DNA from: an uncultured Bacteroidota bacterium
Lineage (GTDB): Bacteria; Bacteroidota; Bacteroidia; Flavobacteriales; Flavobacteriaceae
Length of the DNA stretch: 64,000 nt
Assembly (NCBI GenBank): GCA_902518355.1
Contig: CABYFY010000009.1
Span: 1 to 64,000, forward strand
Direction: 5' to 3'
The translations under genes were made by a program, and so were the position numbers. Within the stretch, counting starts at the first letter, position 1; the number at the start of each line of letters is the position of its first letter. Positions 28,215 through 37,650 of this stretch are shown piece after piece. The notes under the pieces are model-generated. The model did not search any database, was not told where the DNA came from, and saw only the letters and a list, made by a program, of their open reading frames with translations.

Positions 28215-28883
28215 TTATTTTGGTGAAAGGACAATTACAAATTCTCCCTTCGTTTTATTTTTTTCAAAGTGCTCAACTGACTCTTTAATCGTACCTCTAA
28301 ATGTTTCCTCATATAATTTTGTCAGCTCACGAGAAACGCTGATTTGACTTTCAACCTCAAAGTAATTTGATAAATCATTTAGGGTTTTTAAAATTCTATG
28401 AGGAGATTCGTAAAAAACCATTGTCTTTGTTTCAGTAGATAATTCTTTTAATCGTTTTGTTCTTCCTTTTTTAACTGGCAAAAACCCTTCAAAAGAAAAT
28501 CTATCACAAGGTAATCCCGAAGACACTAAGGCTGGCACAAAGGCCGTTGGACCGGGCAAGCACTCAACTTCGACTTCATTATTTATACATTCACGAACAA
28601 GTAAAAAACCAGGGTCAGATATTCCAGGCGTACCTGCATCAGAGATTAAAGCAATCTCAAAATCACTCCTTAGTTTGTTAATTATAGATTCTAGTTTTTT
28701 ATGCTCGTTGTGCATGTGAAAAGATTCTACAGGCGTGTCAATATCATAATGTTTTAATAGTTTGGACGAGGTTCTTGTATCTTCAGCTAAAATAAGATCT
28801 GCTGATTTTAATACTTCGATAGATCTTAAAGTGATATCTCCTAGATTTCCTATTGGGGTTGGTACAACGAATAGCTTGCTCAT
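28215..28883 (-). CDS. rsmI: 16S rRNA (cytidine-1402-2'-O)-methyltransferase
   Basis: The 222-residue enzyme methylates the ribose of C1402 in the 16S decoding centre. Its tetrapyrrole-methylase fold begins LFVVPTPIGNLGDITLRS. Hallmarks are AEDTRTSSKLL, ALISDAGTPGISDPG, ECLPGPTAFVPALVSSGLP and FYESPHRI, all at normal spacing for RsmI. It starts a leftward run towards the OsmC and nuclease genes and is divergent from tdk across 113 bp. Confidence 0.96.
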   Translation of the reverse strand: MSKLFVVPTPIGNLGDITLRSIEVLKSADLILAEDTRTSSKLLKHYDIDTPVESFHMHNEHKKLESIINKLRSDFEIALISDAGTPGISDPGFLLVRECINNEVEVECLPGPTAFVPALVSSGLPCDRFSFEGFLPVKKGRTKRLKELSTETKTMVFYESPHRILKTLNDLSNYFEVESQISVSRELTKLYEETFRGTIKESVEHFEKNKTKGEFVIVLSPK

Positions 28884-28996
28884 AAAAAAATCTTTAAATT
28901 AAATTTAAGTTGAGTTAATATCAGCTTGTTTTTTACTAAATTTATTCGATTCAATTTTGAGAACCAATTAAGCTATCAACTTTTTAAATTTACAAA

Positions 28997-29587
28997 ATGT
29001 TTCTTGAAAATACCTTAAACTTTGACAAACAAACTGGATGGATTGAGGTTGTATCTGGTTCAATGTTTTCAGGTAAAACTGAGGAATTAATAAGAAGAAT
29101 TCGTAGGGCAAAATATGCAAATTTAGATGTAATAATTTTTAAGCCTACTGTCGATAAAAGAGATAAAAAGGATACAGTAGTTTCTCACGACGACACAACT
29201 ATTGATTGTAAAACAATAAAGCGTGCATCTGAAATCTACAAAATTGTGAAAAACTTTAAAGTTGTTGGAATTGATGAAGCACAGTTCTTCGACGATGAAA
29301 TTGTAGAGGTATGTAATAGCCTAGCAAATCATGGGGTAAGGGTGATTGTTGCTGGACTTGATATGGATTACAAGGGCGTTCCGTTTAAAAATATGGCCAA
29401 CCTAATGGCAACCGCAGAATACGTAACCAAGGTACACGCAATATGTCCTAAGACGGGTGGTCTTGCTCAGTATAGTTACAGAAAAACAAAAAGTAAAAAA
29501 AGAATCCTGCTTGGAAAGGGTGATGAATATATGCCTTTAAGTAGATCTGCTTATTTTAAAAAAAAGAATAAAAAAAGTAAGGGTTGA
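28997..29587 (+). CDS. tdk: Thymidine kinase (type II)
   Basis: The 196-residue enzyme phosphorylates thymidine in the pyrimidine salvage pathway. The P-loop is GSMFSGKT (21-28), followed by DEAQFFDDEIV and the lasso region. Of the usual zinc cysteines, the late pair reads CPKT where other phyla have CxxC, so the structural zinc site is probably absent; I believe this is common in Bacteroidota. Its stop overlaps the TTG start of alr (TTGA), coupling the two genes. Confidence 0.95.
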   Translation: MFLENTLNFDKQTGWIEVVSGSMFSGKTEELIRRIRRAKYANLDVIIFKPTVDKRDKKDTVVSHDDTTIDCKTIKRASEIYKIVKNFKVVGIDEAQFFDDEIVEVCNSLANHGVRVIVAGLDMDYKGVPFKNMANLMATAEYVTKVHAICPKTGGLAQYSYRKTKSKKRILLGKGDEYMPLSRSAYFKKKNKKSKG

Positions 29588-30672
29588 AAAAAACTGTTTT
29601 AGAGATTGATCTTAATGCGCTTGAGCACAACTTCAATGTAATTTCCTCCAAATTAAAACCATCTACAAAGTTTATGGCTGTTGTAAAGGCTGGTGGTTAT
29701 GGGTCTGATAGCGTTGAAATAGCAAAAAAATTAGAATCAATTGGAGTTGACTATTTTGCTGTTGCTTTTACAAACGAGGGAATAGATCTTAGAAAGGCGG
29801 GAATTAAAACCCCAATATTAGTGCTACTGCCACAGGTTGAATCGATAAAAAATATTATTGATTACAATCTCCAAGCAAGTCTTTACTCTTTTTACTTTCT
29901 TGAAAATTTCATTGATTACGTTAATGAAAAAGAGGTAAAGAAATGCTTCTGTCATTTTAAAATAAATACAGGTTTAAACAGAGTTGGGTTTAGCGAGTAT
30001 CAGATTAACGATGTTGTTGAAAAAATAAAAAATTGTAAACCAATTAAACTTGCAGGTATCTATTCTCATCTAGCTGCTACAGATGATTTGAATGAAACAA
30101 AATTTACCAATTCTCAGATTAATTTATTTAAAAAACTTTCATCTAAAATCAAATCTCAAATTTCTTATAACCCCATTTTACATATGTCAAATACCTCTGG
30201 TATTTTTAATTACCCTGAATGTGAATTTGATATGGTTCGAAGCGGTATAGGATTATATGGATATAATAATTATTTAAATAAAGAGCTTGTTCCTGTACAT
30301 TCTTTAAAGTCAGTTATTGCTCAAATTATAAATTGTAAAAAAGGAGAGTCTGTAGGATATAATCGATCATTTATCTGTAAAAATGATATGATGGTTGGAG
30401 TTATTCCCATTGGCCATGCTGATGGAATTAGCAGGTCATTTTCTAAAAACATACATGTTTTTATAAGCGGCAAAAAAGCCGAAGTTTTGGGTAATATTTG
30501 CATGGATGTTTTAATGATAAACTTAAATGGTATAAACTGCGATGAGGGAGACGAAGTTGTAGTGTTTAACTCCAAAAATAACGCAGAAGATTTTGCAAAA
30601 TCTGTTGGAACAATTTCATATGAGATTTTAACTAATTTATCTAGCAGAATAGAAAGAAAAATAATCAGATAA
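29584..30672 (+). CDS. alr: Alanine racemase
   Basis: The 362-residue PLP enzyme interconverts L- and D-alanine for peptidoglycan. The PLP lysine is Lys35 in AVVKAGGYGSD. The substrate-binding half carries MVRSGIGLYGY, and the catalytic tyrosine of the second subunit is in SVGYNRSF, followed by VGVIPIGHADGISR and GNICMDVLMINL. It starts at TTG inside the tdk stop. It stands apart from the murF-alr fusion often seen in Bacteroidota; whether the genome has another copy is unknown. Confidence 0.93.
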   Translation: MKKTVLEIDLNALEHNFNVISSKLKPSTKFMAVVKAGGYGSDSVEIAKKLESIGVDYFAVAFTNEGIDLRKAGIKTPILVLLPQVESIKNIIDYNLQASLYSFYFLENFIDYVNEKEVKKCFCHFKINTGLNRVGFSEYQINDVVEKIKNCKPIKLAGIYSHLAATDDLNETKFTNSQINLFKKLSSKIKSQISYNPILHMSNTSGIFNYPECEFDMVRSGIGLYGYNNYLNKELVPVHSLKSVIAQIINCKKGESVGYNRSFICKNDMMVGVIPIGHADGISRSFSKNIHVFISGKKAEVLGNICMDVLMINLNGINCDEGDEVVVFNSKNNAEDFAKSVGTISYEILTNLSSRIERKIIR

Positions 30673-30725
30673 TCTGCTCAAAAGTTAATGTGAATTGATT
30701 TTCGTAGATTTAAGTCGATTTTATG

Positions 30726-30739
30726 TTATGCATGCATAA
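30726..30739. promoter_or_regulatory. 14-bp perfect palindrome upstream of the diheme cytochrome gene
   Basis: TTATGCATGCATAA is a perfect inverted repeat, ending 18 bp before the ATG at 30758. Its position is right for an operator of a dimeric regulator over the start of transcription. No regulator gene is adjacent, and short AT-rich palindromes can occur by chance. Confidence 0.35.
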
Positions 30740-30757
30740 TATTTCAGGTAGTTATAA

Positions 30758-31840
30758 ATGAAAGGTAGAATAAAGATTTTTTTAGGAAAGCTGCTACTTT
30801 GCTTGGCTGTTATTTCTTACAGTTGTAGCGATGAAGCATATGTAGCTATTGAATATTCTCCTGTTAACTATAATATAAATGAAATGCCCTATGAAAACCT
30901 TTCTCAATATAATTTCTTTGAAGGGGAGCTTAAAAATCTTAATCCTGTATATGGAGTAATACCCTACGAACTAATCAGTTCGTTGTTTACGGACTATTCA
31001 ATTAAAAACCGTTTTTTATGGATGCCTGATGGAGTATCAGCTGAATATATTTCTAGTTCTAGTGTTTTTGATTTTCCGGTTGGTACCATACTAATAAAGA
31101 ACTTTTCTTATGATGATGTTCTTCCTGAAATGATTAGTAAAAATATTGAAACTCGTCTAATGATAAAAAAAGAAAGTGGATGGATATTTGCTGATTATAT
31201 ATGGAATGAAGATCAAACAGAAGCCTCTTTTAGTCTTGACGGAAGTGTAGTTGATATTTCTTGGCTTCAAAACGGAGAAGAAAGAAACATCAGTTATAGA
31301 ATACCAAGTGCAAGCGAATGCTTAACATGTCATAAAATTTCGGATGGGGCAATTCCCAATGGAGTAAAGCCAAGAAACATTAATAAAACATTAGATTACA
31401 GATCAAATTCAATGAATCAACTTGACAAGTGGATGGAAATGGGGTACTTAAATAGTTATCCTACTGATCTTGAGGCAGTAGCTAATTGGAAAGATTTGTC
31501 TGAACCACTAGAAAGAAGAGTGCGTTCTTATATTGATATAAATTGTGCACATTGTCATTCAGATAATACCCATTGTGAATATAGGCCGATTAGACTTAGC
31601 TATGAAGCAACAGAAGATTTAGCAAATATGGGTGTCTGCTTAACACCCGATACCAACCTTGGAAACGGAACAGATCTTATTATTAATCCTGGAAATATTG
31701 ACAGGTCTGTATTGCACTTTCGAATGACTAGTAATGAAGAGCAATACAGAATGCCTTTAATTGGAAGAAGCATCGTACATGATGAAGCAATAGAAATGAT
31801 TGAAGAATGGATAATTTCTTTAGACGATAATTGTAACTAA
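30758..31840 (+). CDS. Diheme c-type cytochrome lipoprotein (SO_2930/HNE_0200-like family)
   Basis: The 360-residue protein has a lipobox-type signal (VISYSC, Cys23) and two heme c motifs: Cys188-L-T-Cys191-His192 and Cys263-A-H-Cys266-His267. The first half carries a conserved beta-rich region (VIPYELISSLFTDYS, RFLWMPDG, FPVGTILIKNF) seen in the SO_2930/HNE_0200-like family, ending with DRSVLHFRM and MPLIGRSIVHDEAI. It is predicted to be a membrane-anchored periplasmic or surface electron carrier; no enzyme activity is proven for this family to my knowledge. It lies 9 bp before the FG-GAP protein gene. Confidence 0.85.
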   Translation: MKGRIKIFLGKLLLCLAVISYSCSDEAYVAIEYSPVNYNINEMPYENLSQYNFFEGELKNLNPVYGVIPYELISSLFTDYSIKNRFLWMPDGVSAEYISSSSVFDFPVGTILIKNFSYDDVLPEMISKNIETRLMIKKESGWIFADYIWNEDQTEASFSLDGSVVDISWLQNGEERNISYRIPSASECLTCHKISDGAIPNGVKPRNINKTLDYRSNSMNQLDKWMEMGYLNSYPTDLEAVANWKDLSEPLERRVRSYIDINCAHCHSDNTHCEYRPIRLSYEATEDLANMGVCLTPDTNLGNGTDLIINPGNIDRSVLHFRMTSNEEQYRMPLIGRSIVHDEAIEMIEEWIISLDDNCN

Positions 31841-31849
31841 AACAACAAT

Positions 31850-33958
31850 ATGAAAAAAATATTTTTAATCACTACTATATTAATCTTCACAAGTTTTGAG
31901 CTTTACTCTCAAAGTGGTAATTCATGCGATGAAGCTATCGCAATAACCGCAGGAACATATACGGTCAATGGAATTAACGGTAATTCTTTTGACGCTAATT
32001 GTACTGAATATGATGCGGCTAATGGTGAATTAGAGTGGTATTCTTACACATCTACTCAAGATTATCTGGTAACGGTTTCAACTGATTATGCGGTCAATAA
32101 TGGTTTGGATACTAGATTTCATGTTTACGGTGGAGATTGCGAAAACTTACAATGTGTTGGTGGCGACGATGATAGTGGTGACGGCTATTTATCACATGGT
32201 TCTTTCTATGCATATACAGGGAATACCTATTTAATTGCTTGGGATGACAGATGGGGTACTGAAGAGTTTGAATTTACTCTTGAGGAAAATGATCCACCAC
32301 CACCACCGCCTTTTGAATTTTCTGCAATCAATGTGAATTCTGTGGGGTCTGAAAGAGGGTTGGTCGATATGACTGGTGATGGTCTAGACGACCTGGTTTC
32401 AATTCAATCAAGCAATGTAAATTTATTAGTTCAAACAGAAGGTGGGTTCGAAGAAATTAATATCTCAACAGATCAAGCAGACTATACCCCATCATGGAGT
32501 ATGGCTGCGGCAGATTTTGACAGAAACGGATATACTGATCTTTTATATGGTGGAGGCAGTGGTGTTACCTTCATGAGAGCTAATGATGATGGAACAGGTT
32601 TTTCTGAAATTTCTGGAAACGAATATGTTTTCTCGCAAAGATCAAATTTTATTGACATAAACAATGATGGTCATTTAGACGCTTTTGTTTGTCATGACGT
32701 ACAGCCAACAGTTTATTACATAAATGATGGGGATGGAAATTTACAATTCTTTCAAGGACCGAACGAGAATGGGGTTATTTCTGGAATCGGAGGGGTTGAA
32801 TATTCTTTATCACCTTACCCTGGTGAGCAAGAGGGAGGAAACTATGGGTCTGTTTGGATTGATTTTGATAATGACAGAGATGTTGATTTGTTTATAGCTA
32901 AATGTAGAGGAGGAAATATCCAGTGGAAATACAATGAATTATGGAGAAACAATGGAGATGGAACATTTTCTAATATTGCTGATGTAACAGGCTACTATAG
33001 TGGGTTCTATCCTGATGGAGGCCACGATAATAGTTCTAATTTAGGAGACCCCGTGCAAACATGGTCATCTGCTTGGGGGGACTTTGATAATGATGGCTAT
33101 ATGGATGTATATGTTGGTGCTAGTGCAACAGGTGATGGTGATCATAAGCTTATGCAAAATAACGGTGATGGAACATTTACCGACAGAACCTCTGGATCAG
33201 GTGTAGAAAATGCACCATTCGGAATTGAAAATGACTCTGGAGATTTTAATAATGATGGCTATATCGATGTTCTTTCTAACGGAAGCATTCTTTTAAACAA
33301 TGGTGACTTTACTTTTACCCTTTATGAAAGCGGAGTTCCTGGTCCTGGAGCAATAGGTGATGCAAATAACGATGGGTTCTTAGATGTATTTAACGGAAAT
33401 AATTTATATCAAAATAACCCCAACGGAAACAACTGGCTTAAGGTTGTTACAATTGGAACTACCTCGAATATTAATGGAATTGGTGCTAGAGTAGAAATTA
33501 CATCTGCTCTTGGAACACAAATTAGAGATGTACAAAGTGGTACAGGTTTTAGATATATGGGTAGTTTAAACACATATTTTGGTCTAGGAGAGAATACTAA
33601 CATTTCAACACTAACTATATATTGGCCTTCTGGAACAGTTGATGTGATGAATAACGTTAGTGTCAATCAGTCTCTGATGATAACCGAAGGTCAAACACTT
33701 AGTGCTGAAATTTCTAGTTTGAACCAAATTAGTGTATTTCCAAACCCAGCAATAAATTCTATTGAAATTAAATCTGATTATAGTTTAGAAAATGCTATAA
33801 TAAGTGTCTTTGATTTAAACGGGCGTAGAGTTTTAAACTATAAAAATGTAGGTGGAAGTAATCTTGTTGACCTGTCTAGTCTAAGTATAGGCGAATATAT
33901 TTTGAGGGTAATTTCGTTCGAAGGAAATATTTATTCGACAAAGGTTTTAAAACGGTAA
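31850..33958 (+). CDS. Secreted FG-GAP/VCBS repeat protein with ASPIC/UnbV and T9SS domains
   Basis: The 702-residue protein has a signal peptide (about 1-20), an N-terminal beta-sandwich (about 24-140), a proline run (PPPPPPF) and then repeated FG-GAP/VCBS units with calcium-type loops (DMTGDGLDDL, DFDRNGYTDL, DINNDGHLDAF, DFDNDGYMDVY, DANNDGFLDVF). These form an integrin-like propeller (about 150-520). An ASPIC/UnbV domain (about 530-625, GARVEI...RDVQSGTGFRYMGS) and a T9SS sorting domain (about 630-702, VFPNPAINS) follow. It is secreted and probably surface-attached. Pairing with the upstream diheme cytochrome suggests a joint extracellular function. Ends 1 bp from the convergent dehydrogenase gene. 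Confidence 0.88.
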   Translation: MKKIFLITTILIFTSFELYSQSGNSCDEAIAITAGTYTVNGINGNSFDANCTEYDAANGELEWYSYTSTQDYLVTVSTDYAVNNGLDTRFHVYGGDCENLQCVGGDDDSGDGYLSHGSFYAYTGNTYLIAWDDRWGTEEFEFTLEENDPPPPPPFEFSAINVNSVGSERGLVDMTGDGLDDLVSIQSSNVNLLVQTEGGFEEINISTDQADYTPSWSMAAADFDRNGYTDLLYGGGSGVTFMRANDDGTGFSEISGNEYVFSQRSNFIDINNDGHLDAFVCHDVQPTVYYINDGDGNLQFFQGPNENGVISGIGGVEYSLSPYPGEQEGGNYGSVWIDFDNDRDVDLFIAKCRGGNIQWKYNELWRNNGDGTFSNIADVTGYYSGFYPDGGHDNSSNLGDPVQTWSSAWGDFDNDGYMDVYVGASATGDGDHKLMQNNGDGTFTDRTSGSGVENAPFGIENDSGDFNNDGYIDVLSNGSILLNNGDFTFTLYESGVPGPGAIGDANNDGFLDVFNGNNLYQNNPNGNNWLKVVTIGTTSNINGIGARVEITSALGTQIRDVQSGTGFRYMGSLNTYFGLGENTNISTLTIYWPSGTVDVMNNVSVNQSLMITEGQTLSAEISSLNQISVFPNPAINSIEIKSDYSLENAIISVFDLNGRRVLNYKNVGGSNLVDLSSLSIGEYILRVISFEGNIYSTKVLKR

Positions 33959-33959
33959 A

Positions 33960-35069
33960 CTATCTTTTTGACACTTTATAAATGACATCTCTTTCTGTTA
34001 AATAGTCATTTACGAAATTAAAATGGTTTCCTAAAAATTCAGGGGGTGAGATTCCTTTTTTGACGAACTTATTATCCAAAACTAAGTTTGCAACAGCCGT
34101 GCATGTATATCCAGTTGTCCTGGCCATTGATATTGTATCGTCCTTAAACCTGTCAAGGAGTGTATAAGTATATTCTACGTCCTCGCCTTTCTCTTTTCCT
34201 GAAATTTTAATTCTCATTATTGTAAAATCTTCATCCCCTTCTTTCATCTGCCACTTTGGAAAAAGCAATTTGGATGTTAAATCTATTGGTCTAATCTTAT
34301 TTCCGTTAATTTCAACAGGATCATAAGAAAAATAGCCACATTCCCTTAAAACTTTGAGGTATTCTACACATCCAGGATACCTTAATGTTTTTTCAATCAT
34401 ATTTGGAACATGACTCATTGTTTGGATTAATGTTCTTAACCCGTCTGAGTTCCAACTTTCAAGCGTACCTATTTCTTCGAATTCCACTAACTCGGTATCT
34501 GAAAGAGCCTCTTTGATTATTAATGATTTATTTTGAACATATCTTGCCGGTCGGATGTACTCTTCAATTACATCAATTGGAGAAAAAACTGCCTGATATT
34601 CAAAAGGCCATTCTCTTTTTTTTGGGAGCCCACCAACAAGACATTCGTAGTCTGATATTTTCATCATCTTATCGTGATGAGAAAAAATTATATTCCCCAT
34701 CCCAGGTGCTACACCACAATCCATAATTGCAATAACATTGTTGTCTATAGCCAATTTGTCTAGTCCAAAAGGATCTTCTGGGTAAAAAGAAATATCAACT
34801 ATATTTTTCTTAGCCATTATAACTCTTTTCATGGTTTCATATCCCATAAAACCTGGAAGAGCGCCAACAACTAAATCACAATCTTTTATGATTTGGTTTA
34901 AGACGGCCGGATCCGAAACGTCCTTACAAATTTTGGATATTGATTCTGATTTTAAGTTGTCTAAATTTTTTTGAGAGATGTCTACTGATGTAACCTTATA
35001 TGTTTGGGAAAGATCCTCCGCCATAACTCGCCCAACAAGGCCGCAACCCAAAACAACTATTTTCTTCAT
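33960..35069 (-). CDS. Saccharopine dehydrogenase-family oxidoreductase
   Basis: The 369-residue enzyme has an N-terminal Rossmann fold (VVLGCGLVGRVMAEDL, GxGxxG at about 8-13) and a saccharopine-dehydrogenase C-terminal domain with DCGVAPGMGN and GGLPKKREWPFEYQ. Length and motifs fit lysine/saccharopine dehydrogenases of the LYS9-like group, including lysine 6-dehydrogenases and carboxynorspermidine-type enzymes. The substrate cannot be assigned by eye. It lies 1 bp after accC and is probably made from the accBC transcript, which may hint at lysine degradation feeding acyl-CoA metabolism. Confidence 0.85.
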   Translation of the reverse strand: MKKIVVLGCGLVGRVMAEDLSQTYKVTSVDISQKNLDNLKSESISKICKDVSDPAVLNQIIKDCDLVVGALPGFMGYETMKRVIMAKKNIVDISFYPEDPFGLDKLAIDNNVIAIMDCGVAPGMGNIIFSHHDKMMKISDYECLVGGLPKKREWPFEYQAVFSPIDVIEEYIRPARYVQNKSLIIKEALSDTELVEFEEIGTLESWNSDGLRTLIQTMSHVPNMIEKTLRYPGCVEYLKVLRECGYFSYDPVEINGNKIRPIDLTSKLLFPKWQMKEGDEDFTIMRIKISGKEKGEDVEYTYTLLDRFKDDTISMARTTGYTCTAVANLVLDNKFVKKGISPPEFLGNHFNFVNDYLTERDVIYKVSKR

Positions 35070-35070
35070 A

Positions 35071-36411
35071 TTAATCTTCCATTGAAAAGTCTTCCATAAA
35101 CTTAGTGGTATAATTACCTTCGATATAAGCCTGGCTATCCATTAATTTTCGATGAAATGGAATAGTTGTTTTAATACCTTCAATTACAAATTCGTCAAGC
35201 GCTCTTTTCATTTTATCAATTGCTTCTTCTCTTGTCTGGGCAGTTGTTATTAATTTTGCAATCATTGAATCATAATTTGGTGGTATGGTATAACCTGAAT
35301 ATACATGGGTATCAATTCTGATACCGTGACCACCAGGAAGATGCAAATTGGTAATTTTTCCAGGCGAGGGTCTAAAATCATTAAATGGATCTTCTGCGTT
35401 AATCCTGCACTCAATAGAGTGAAGTTGAGGCATATAATTTTTACCAGATATTTTTACTCCAGCAGCTACCATAATCTGCTCTCTTATTAAATCATAATCG
35501 ATTACTTGTTCAGTAATTGGATGCTCAACTTGAATTCTGGTGTTCATTTCCATAAAATAAAATTTTCTGTTTTTGTCAACCAGAAATTCGACTGTTCCAA
35601 CCCCTTCATATTTTATATACTCAGCAGCCTTTACTGCGGCTTTACCCATTTCGTCTCTTAACTTATCAGTCATGAAAGGAGAGGGCACTTCCTCAGTTAG
35701 TTTTTGATGCCTTCTTTGAACAGAACAATCTCTTTCAGACAAGTGACATGCGCGACCCTTTGAGTCGCCAACTATTTGAATCTCTATGTGTCTTGGCTCC
35801 TCAATTAGTTTTTCCATATACATATCATCATTTGCAAAGGCAGCTTTTGATTCAACTCTAGCAGAATTCCAGGCATCTTCTAAATCTGCTTCTTTCCAAA
35901 CAGCTCGCATTCCTTTTCCTCCACCTCCAGCACTAGCTTTTAACATAACCGGATAACCGACCTCTTTTGCTAATTTTTTACAATGACTGAGTGATTCAAT
36001 TATACCTTCACTCCCAGGAACACATGGAACTCCAGCTTCTATCATTGTTGCCTTGGCTGTTGCTTTGTCTCCCATTTTGTTAATCATTTCGGGTGATGCG
36101 CCAATAAACTTAATGCCATGTTCATCACAAATCTTTGAAAACTTTGCATTTTCTGAGAGAAAACCATAACCTGGGTGGATAGCATCAGCATTTGTGATTT
36201 CTGCAGCTGCTATGATGTTTGAAATTCTCAAGTAAGAATCAAAGCTTGGGGCAGGGCCAATACAAACGGCTTCATCAGCAAACTTAACATGGATGCTTTC
36301 GGCATCTGCAGTAGAGTAAACAGCTACAGTTTGAATACCCATTTCTTTACATGTTCTGATCACACGTAAAGCTATTTCACCTCGATTGGCAATTAGAATC
36401 TTTTTGAACAT
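35071..36411 (-). CDS. accC: Biotin carboxylase subunit of acetyl/propionyl-CoA carboxylase
   Basis: The 446-residue ATP-grasp enzyme carboxylates biotin on the carrier protein. Hallmarks are [18 protein letters not shown] at the start, the glycine-rich ATP loop [29 protein letters not shown], and the catalytic [16 protein letters not shown]. The C-terminal domain ends with [10 protein letters not shown]. The length is that of free-standing AccC, not a fused alpha subunit. It lies 14 bp after accB. No carboxyltransferase subunit is adjacent, so whether it serves acetyl- or propionyl-CoA carboxylase cannot be settled here; a methylmalonyl-CoA epimerase gene lies far downstream at 53552. Confidence 0.95.
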   Translation of the reverse strand: MFKKILIANRGEIALRVIRTCKEMGIQTVAVYSTADAESIHVKFADEAVCIGPAPSFDSYLRISNIIAAAEITNADAIHPGYGFLSENAKFSKICDEHGIKFIGASPEMINKMGDKATAKATMIEAGVPCVPGSEGIIESLSHCKKLAKEVGYPVMLKASAGGGGKGMRAVWKEADLEDAWNSARVESKAAFANDDMYMEKLIEEPRHIEIQIVGDSKGRACHLSERDCSVQRRHQKLTEEVPSPFMTDKLRDEMGKAAVKAAEYIKYEGVGTVEFLVDKNRKFYFMEMNTRIQVEHPITEQVIDYDLIREQIMVAAGVKISGKNYMPQLHSIECRINAEDPFNDFRPSPGKITNLHLPGGHGIRIDTHVYSGYTIPPNYDSMIAKLITTAQTREEAIDKMKRALDEFVIEGIKTTIPFHRKLMDSQAYIEGNYTTKFMEDFSMED

Positions 36412-36425
36412 AATTTAATGGGTTT

Positions 36426-36899
36426 TTATGATGGGTCGACTAAAAATAGTGGCTGGTCAAATTCAACTGGACTTGAGTCATCCACTAAGATTTTGACAAT
36501 TTTTCCAGAAACTTCAGATTCAATGTCGTTAAATAGCTTCATAGCCTCAATTACGCAAAGAACCGAACCTTCCGAAATAGAATCACCAACTTCAACAAAA
36601 TTTGGTTTGTCTGGTGAAGGCTTGCGGTAAAAAGTACCAATAATAGGTGATTTTATTGTAATAAAATTTGAATCTTCTTCAACATTTGCTTGAGAAGGGG
36701 GGGGCACAGAGGGTTCTGGCGAAACTGGCTGGGTTTGAAAAACCTGTTGGGGAAAAACTGGTGTCTCTTGAACAACAACAGGCTGTGAACCATCATTAGT
36801 TTTAATAGTGATTTTTACATCTTCCATCTCGAGCTTGACTTCGCTTGCGCCTGACTTAGCAACAAACTTTATGAGGTTTTGTATCTCCTTAATTTTCAT
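36426..36899 (-). CDS. accB: Biotin carboxyl carrier protein
   Basis: The 157-residue protein carries biotin between the carboxylase and transferase subunits. The N-terminal helix (MKIKEIQNLIKFVAKS) is followed by a proline/glutamine-rich linker (about 40-72) and a biotinyl domain (about 80-157). The biotinylated residue should be Lys121 in EAMKLFN; leucine replaces the usual second methionine. It begins the accB-accC-dehydrogenase operon, facing a 515-bp AT-rich gap. Confidence 0.95.
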   Translation of the reverse strand: MKIKEIQNLIKFVAKSGASEVKLEMEDVKITIKTNDGSQPVVVQETPVFPQQVFQTQPVSPEPSVPPPSQANVEEDSNFITIKSPIIGTFYRKPSPDKPNFVEVGDSISEGSVLCVIEAMKLFNDIESEVSGKIVKILVDDSSPVEFDQPLFLVDPS

Positions 36900-37414
36900 A
36901 ATAATTAATTAAAGTGTAAAAATCACAACTTTTTTATCAAAAAACAACAAAAAACATGCTTAAAATGAATAAAACAACATAAAAAAGGATAAAAATGAGC
37001 TAAAAACCAGAAAAATTGGGATGAAAGAAAGTAGATTTAAATTGTAAATTTGATAATTATCAAAAAACACAGAAAATTAAACTAAAAATGAATAAATATT
37101 GCTGATTATGCCCAAAAATACAGTTTTTTTAAGAAAAAAATGACTAAAAATACAATATTAAAGACTTTATATTTTATACATTTTTTTGCATATTTCATAA
37201 TGCAAATATTTCTTCATTTTTTTTATAAAAATCAGCTTTTTTTATATAAAATACGTATTTTTTGATTAAAAGTCGCTTTTTTTTTAATCAAAATTCAATT
37301 TTTTTGGTTTTTTTTATCACACTTTTTATTTAAAAAAAATTATGAATATTATAAAAAATTAACATTTTAAATGGGTATTCACTCAAAAAACAACTAAAAC
37401 ATTATATTTAAAGC
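36900..37414. other. Extremely AT-rich intergenic region with an A-rich to T-rich switch
   Basis: This 515-bp gap separates divergent accB and a small membrane protein gene. On the plus strand the left half (to about 37165) is dominated by A-tracts. The right half (about 37165-37345) is dominated by T-tracts of 5-9 bases, many about a helical turn or two apart, as in curved DNA. No coding frame of note, tRNA or clear DnaA box was found. The promoters of accB and the rightward gene must lie inside it. Confidence 0.6.
37260..37293. repeat. 12-bp perfect inverted repeat in the AT-rich gap
   Basis: TTTTGATTAAAA (37260-37271) and TTTTAATCAAAA (37282-37293) are exact reverse complements separated by 10 bases. 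It could form a hairpin or be a protein-binding site. It lies in the T-rich half, about 120 bp before the small membrane protein gene and about 360 bp from accB. Confidence 0.5.
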
Positions 37415-37636
37415 ATGAAGACAAATAAAGCTTTAATAATAATAACCATTTTAGGATGGTTAAATATTGGCTTGTTTTATTCGCTCTATCTTCTGAAAAT
37501 AGAAAATGTAATTATTGGTGTATTTAGAGAGCTGACTATTATACCCTCCTATTTTTTAGGCATTCTCAGCCCCACAATCTTATTGTTAAGACTTGCCTAC
37601 AAATTATTATTAAAAATTATTGATAAGAGAACTTAG
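37415..37636 (+). CDS. Small predicted membrane protein (73 aa), unknown
   Basis: The 73-residue frame has two hydrophobic stretches (about 7-27 and 41-62), a basic N-terminus (MKTNK) and a basic tail (KIIDKRT). This is a helical-hairpin layout, with LGWLNIGLFYSLY and ILSPTILLLRLAY. The TATATTTA element 15 bp upstream resembles the -7 box. It ends 14 bp before the convergent rpmF gene. No family recognised; its coding status rests on spacing, start context and membrane pattern. Confidence 0.5.
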   Translation: MKTNKALIIITILGWLNIGLFYSLYLLKIENVIIGVFRELTIIPSYFLGILSPTILLLRLAYKLLLKIIDKRT

Positions 37637-37650
37637 CTAGATACAACAAA

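Noticed and set aside
36900-37414. Replication origin
   Set aside because: No convincing TTATCCACA-type DnaA boxes and no dnaA, dnaN or gyrB nearby; kept only as an AT-rich gap.
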